This document shows positions 63,701 through 64,000 of a stretch of DNA of 64,000 bases, piece by piece. A model generated the notes under the pieces. The model made no database searches, was not told where the DNA came from, and saw nothing but the letters and a program-made list of their open reading frames with translations. Position numbers and translations under genes: made by a program. Each line of letters starts with the position of its first letter. Position 1 is the stretch's first letter. The stretch is from Phycisphaerae bacterium (GTDB lineage Bacteria > Planctomycetota > Phycisphaerae > UBA1845 > Fen-1342). The DNA lies in the NCBI GenBank assembly GCA_028277645.1, contig JANQFV010000041.1, positions 124,001-188,000 of the forward strand, written 5' to 3'.

Positions 63701-63885
63701 GACTCGAACCTACTGACCCACCTCCACAAAGCGTGTCTGAGGCAGACCTTACGAAATGCGAGGTCGCTGGCGGACCAAATACGGCACCAAATGATCCGGA
63801 TTTCGCGGCCCTGGCGGCGATCTGGCCACGGCTCTCGGACGCCGCGAAGGCGGAGGTGCTGCGCGCGGCGGGGCTGATCGTGTGA
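63676..63885 (+). pseudogene. Integrase-like C-terminal tail reading through an antisense tRNA end
   Basis: An open frame whose first part is the reverse complement of a tRNA 3' end (RVGLEPTDPPPQS). It continues into DPDFAALAAIWPRLSDAAK and ends RAAGLIV before TGA 63885. I recall planctomycete tyrosine integrases that end this way, with antisense-tRNA translation followed by an 'AxWPxLxxxxKAxIL' tail. No catalytic R-H-R-Y body is present here, so it is at most a remnant. Confidence 0.35.
63689..63713 (-). other. tRNA 3'-end fragment (T arm plus acceptor strand), att-site candidate
   Basis: On the minus strand: GTAGG-TTCGAGT-CCTAC followed by TCGGGGAG, a perfect T stem-loop and 3' acceptor strand as in tRNA-Asn-type genes. 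No matching 5' acceptor strand, D arm or anticodon arm is found upstream on that strand. Its last 9 bases recur at 61480-61488. This looks like the duplicated 3' end left by integration into a tRNA gene. Confidence 0.6.
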
Positions 63886-64000
63886 GCGGCATCCGAGCGG
63901 CTGTGTCGCGCGGTCGGCGGTTCCGTCCGCCTGCTGCGTACCGTCGCGCCCACGGCACCACACGACGCTCTCGCACACGCTGGGGGCCCCACGCCGGAGA
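63886..64000. other. Window end, nothing recognised
   Basis: GC-rich DNA with no convincing frame or RNA structure within the window. Confidence 0.3.

Noticed and set aside
63689..63770. Complete tRNA gene on the minus strand
   Set aside because: Only the T arm and 3' acceptor strand exist. No matching 5' acceptor strand, D arm or anticodon arm could be found.

Overview
This 64 kb window is high-GC chromosomal DNA whose gene content best fits a bacterium of the Planctomycetes group, perhaps Phycisphaerae-like. That is an inference from several clues: a housekeeping-type sigma-70 factor with an HTH-rich N-terminus in place of region 1, Ser/Thr kinases with TPR tails, a multihaem cytochrome fused to TPRs, secreted proteins with thrombospondin type 3 and EF-hand tails, and many single genes rather than long operons. 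No rRNA, CRISPR array or complete prophage is visible. One complete tRNA gene, tRNA-Val(CAC), is present.

Layout. 0-9.4 kb: 3' end of feoB, an overlapping resB-ccsA cytochrome c maturation pair, a GbsR-type regulator overlapping pyrE, an AmmeMemoRadiSam radical SAM enzyme, and a divergent nucleotide-sugar pair (UDP-glucose dehydrogenase and UDP-xylose synthase). 9.5-18 kb: signalling block with an HD-GYP phosphodiesterase, an orphan pseudopilin, a hybrid histidine kinase, a kinase-TolB-like-TPR protein and a TIGR01777 epimerase. 18-21 kb: archease, an abortive-infection-type gene with a HEPN-like motif, then RtcB RNA ligase, followed by tRNA-Val. 21-28.4 kb: lipoprotein, secreted GH18 protein, secreted TSP3 protein and a membrane-anchored phosphatase. 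28.6-36.3 kb: GGDEF-EAL protein, argF, a lipoprotein cassette, an ECF sigma factor, a sensor kinase and an amidohydrolase, with many intergenic palindromic repeats. 36.3-44.5 kb: polA, macro-domain protein, the HTH-sigma70 factor, mltA and a thioredoxin-like protein. 44.7-46.4 kb: an Mrr-type restriction protein and a frameshifted GNAT gene. 46.6-53 kb: GT-C glycosyltransferase, overlapping heparinase II/III-like gene, and an octahaem cytochrome-HEAT-TPR protein. 53-60.3 kb: RND efflux pair, TetR regulator and two NAD(P)-dependent oxidoreductase genes carrying frameshifts. 60.8-64 kb: DinB-like protein, then what looks like a decayed integrative island of about 2.2 kb bounded by a 9-bp repeat that matches the 3' end of a tRNA.

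The most interesting unit is archease / Abi-like HEPN protein / RtcB. It places a putative RNA-cleaving immunity protein between the two partners of an RNA-repair ligase. The second most interesting is the 61.3-63.9 kb island, with two homologous recombinase-like 3' remnants, a PD-(D/E)XK-like gene, a 5'-truncated gene, a tRNA fragment and an integrase-like tail. Two interspersed repeat families, a 92-bp element and a shorter GTAGCGTCGG-type palindrome, recur between genes. All family calls were made by reading motifs and have not been checked by database search.
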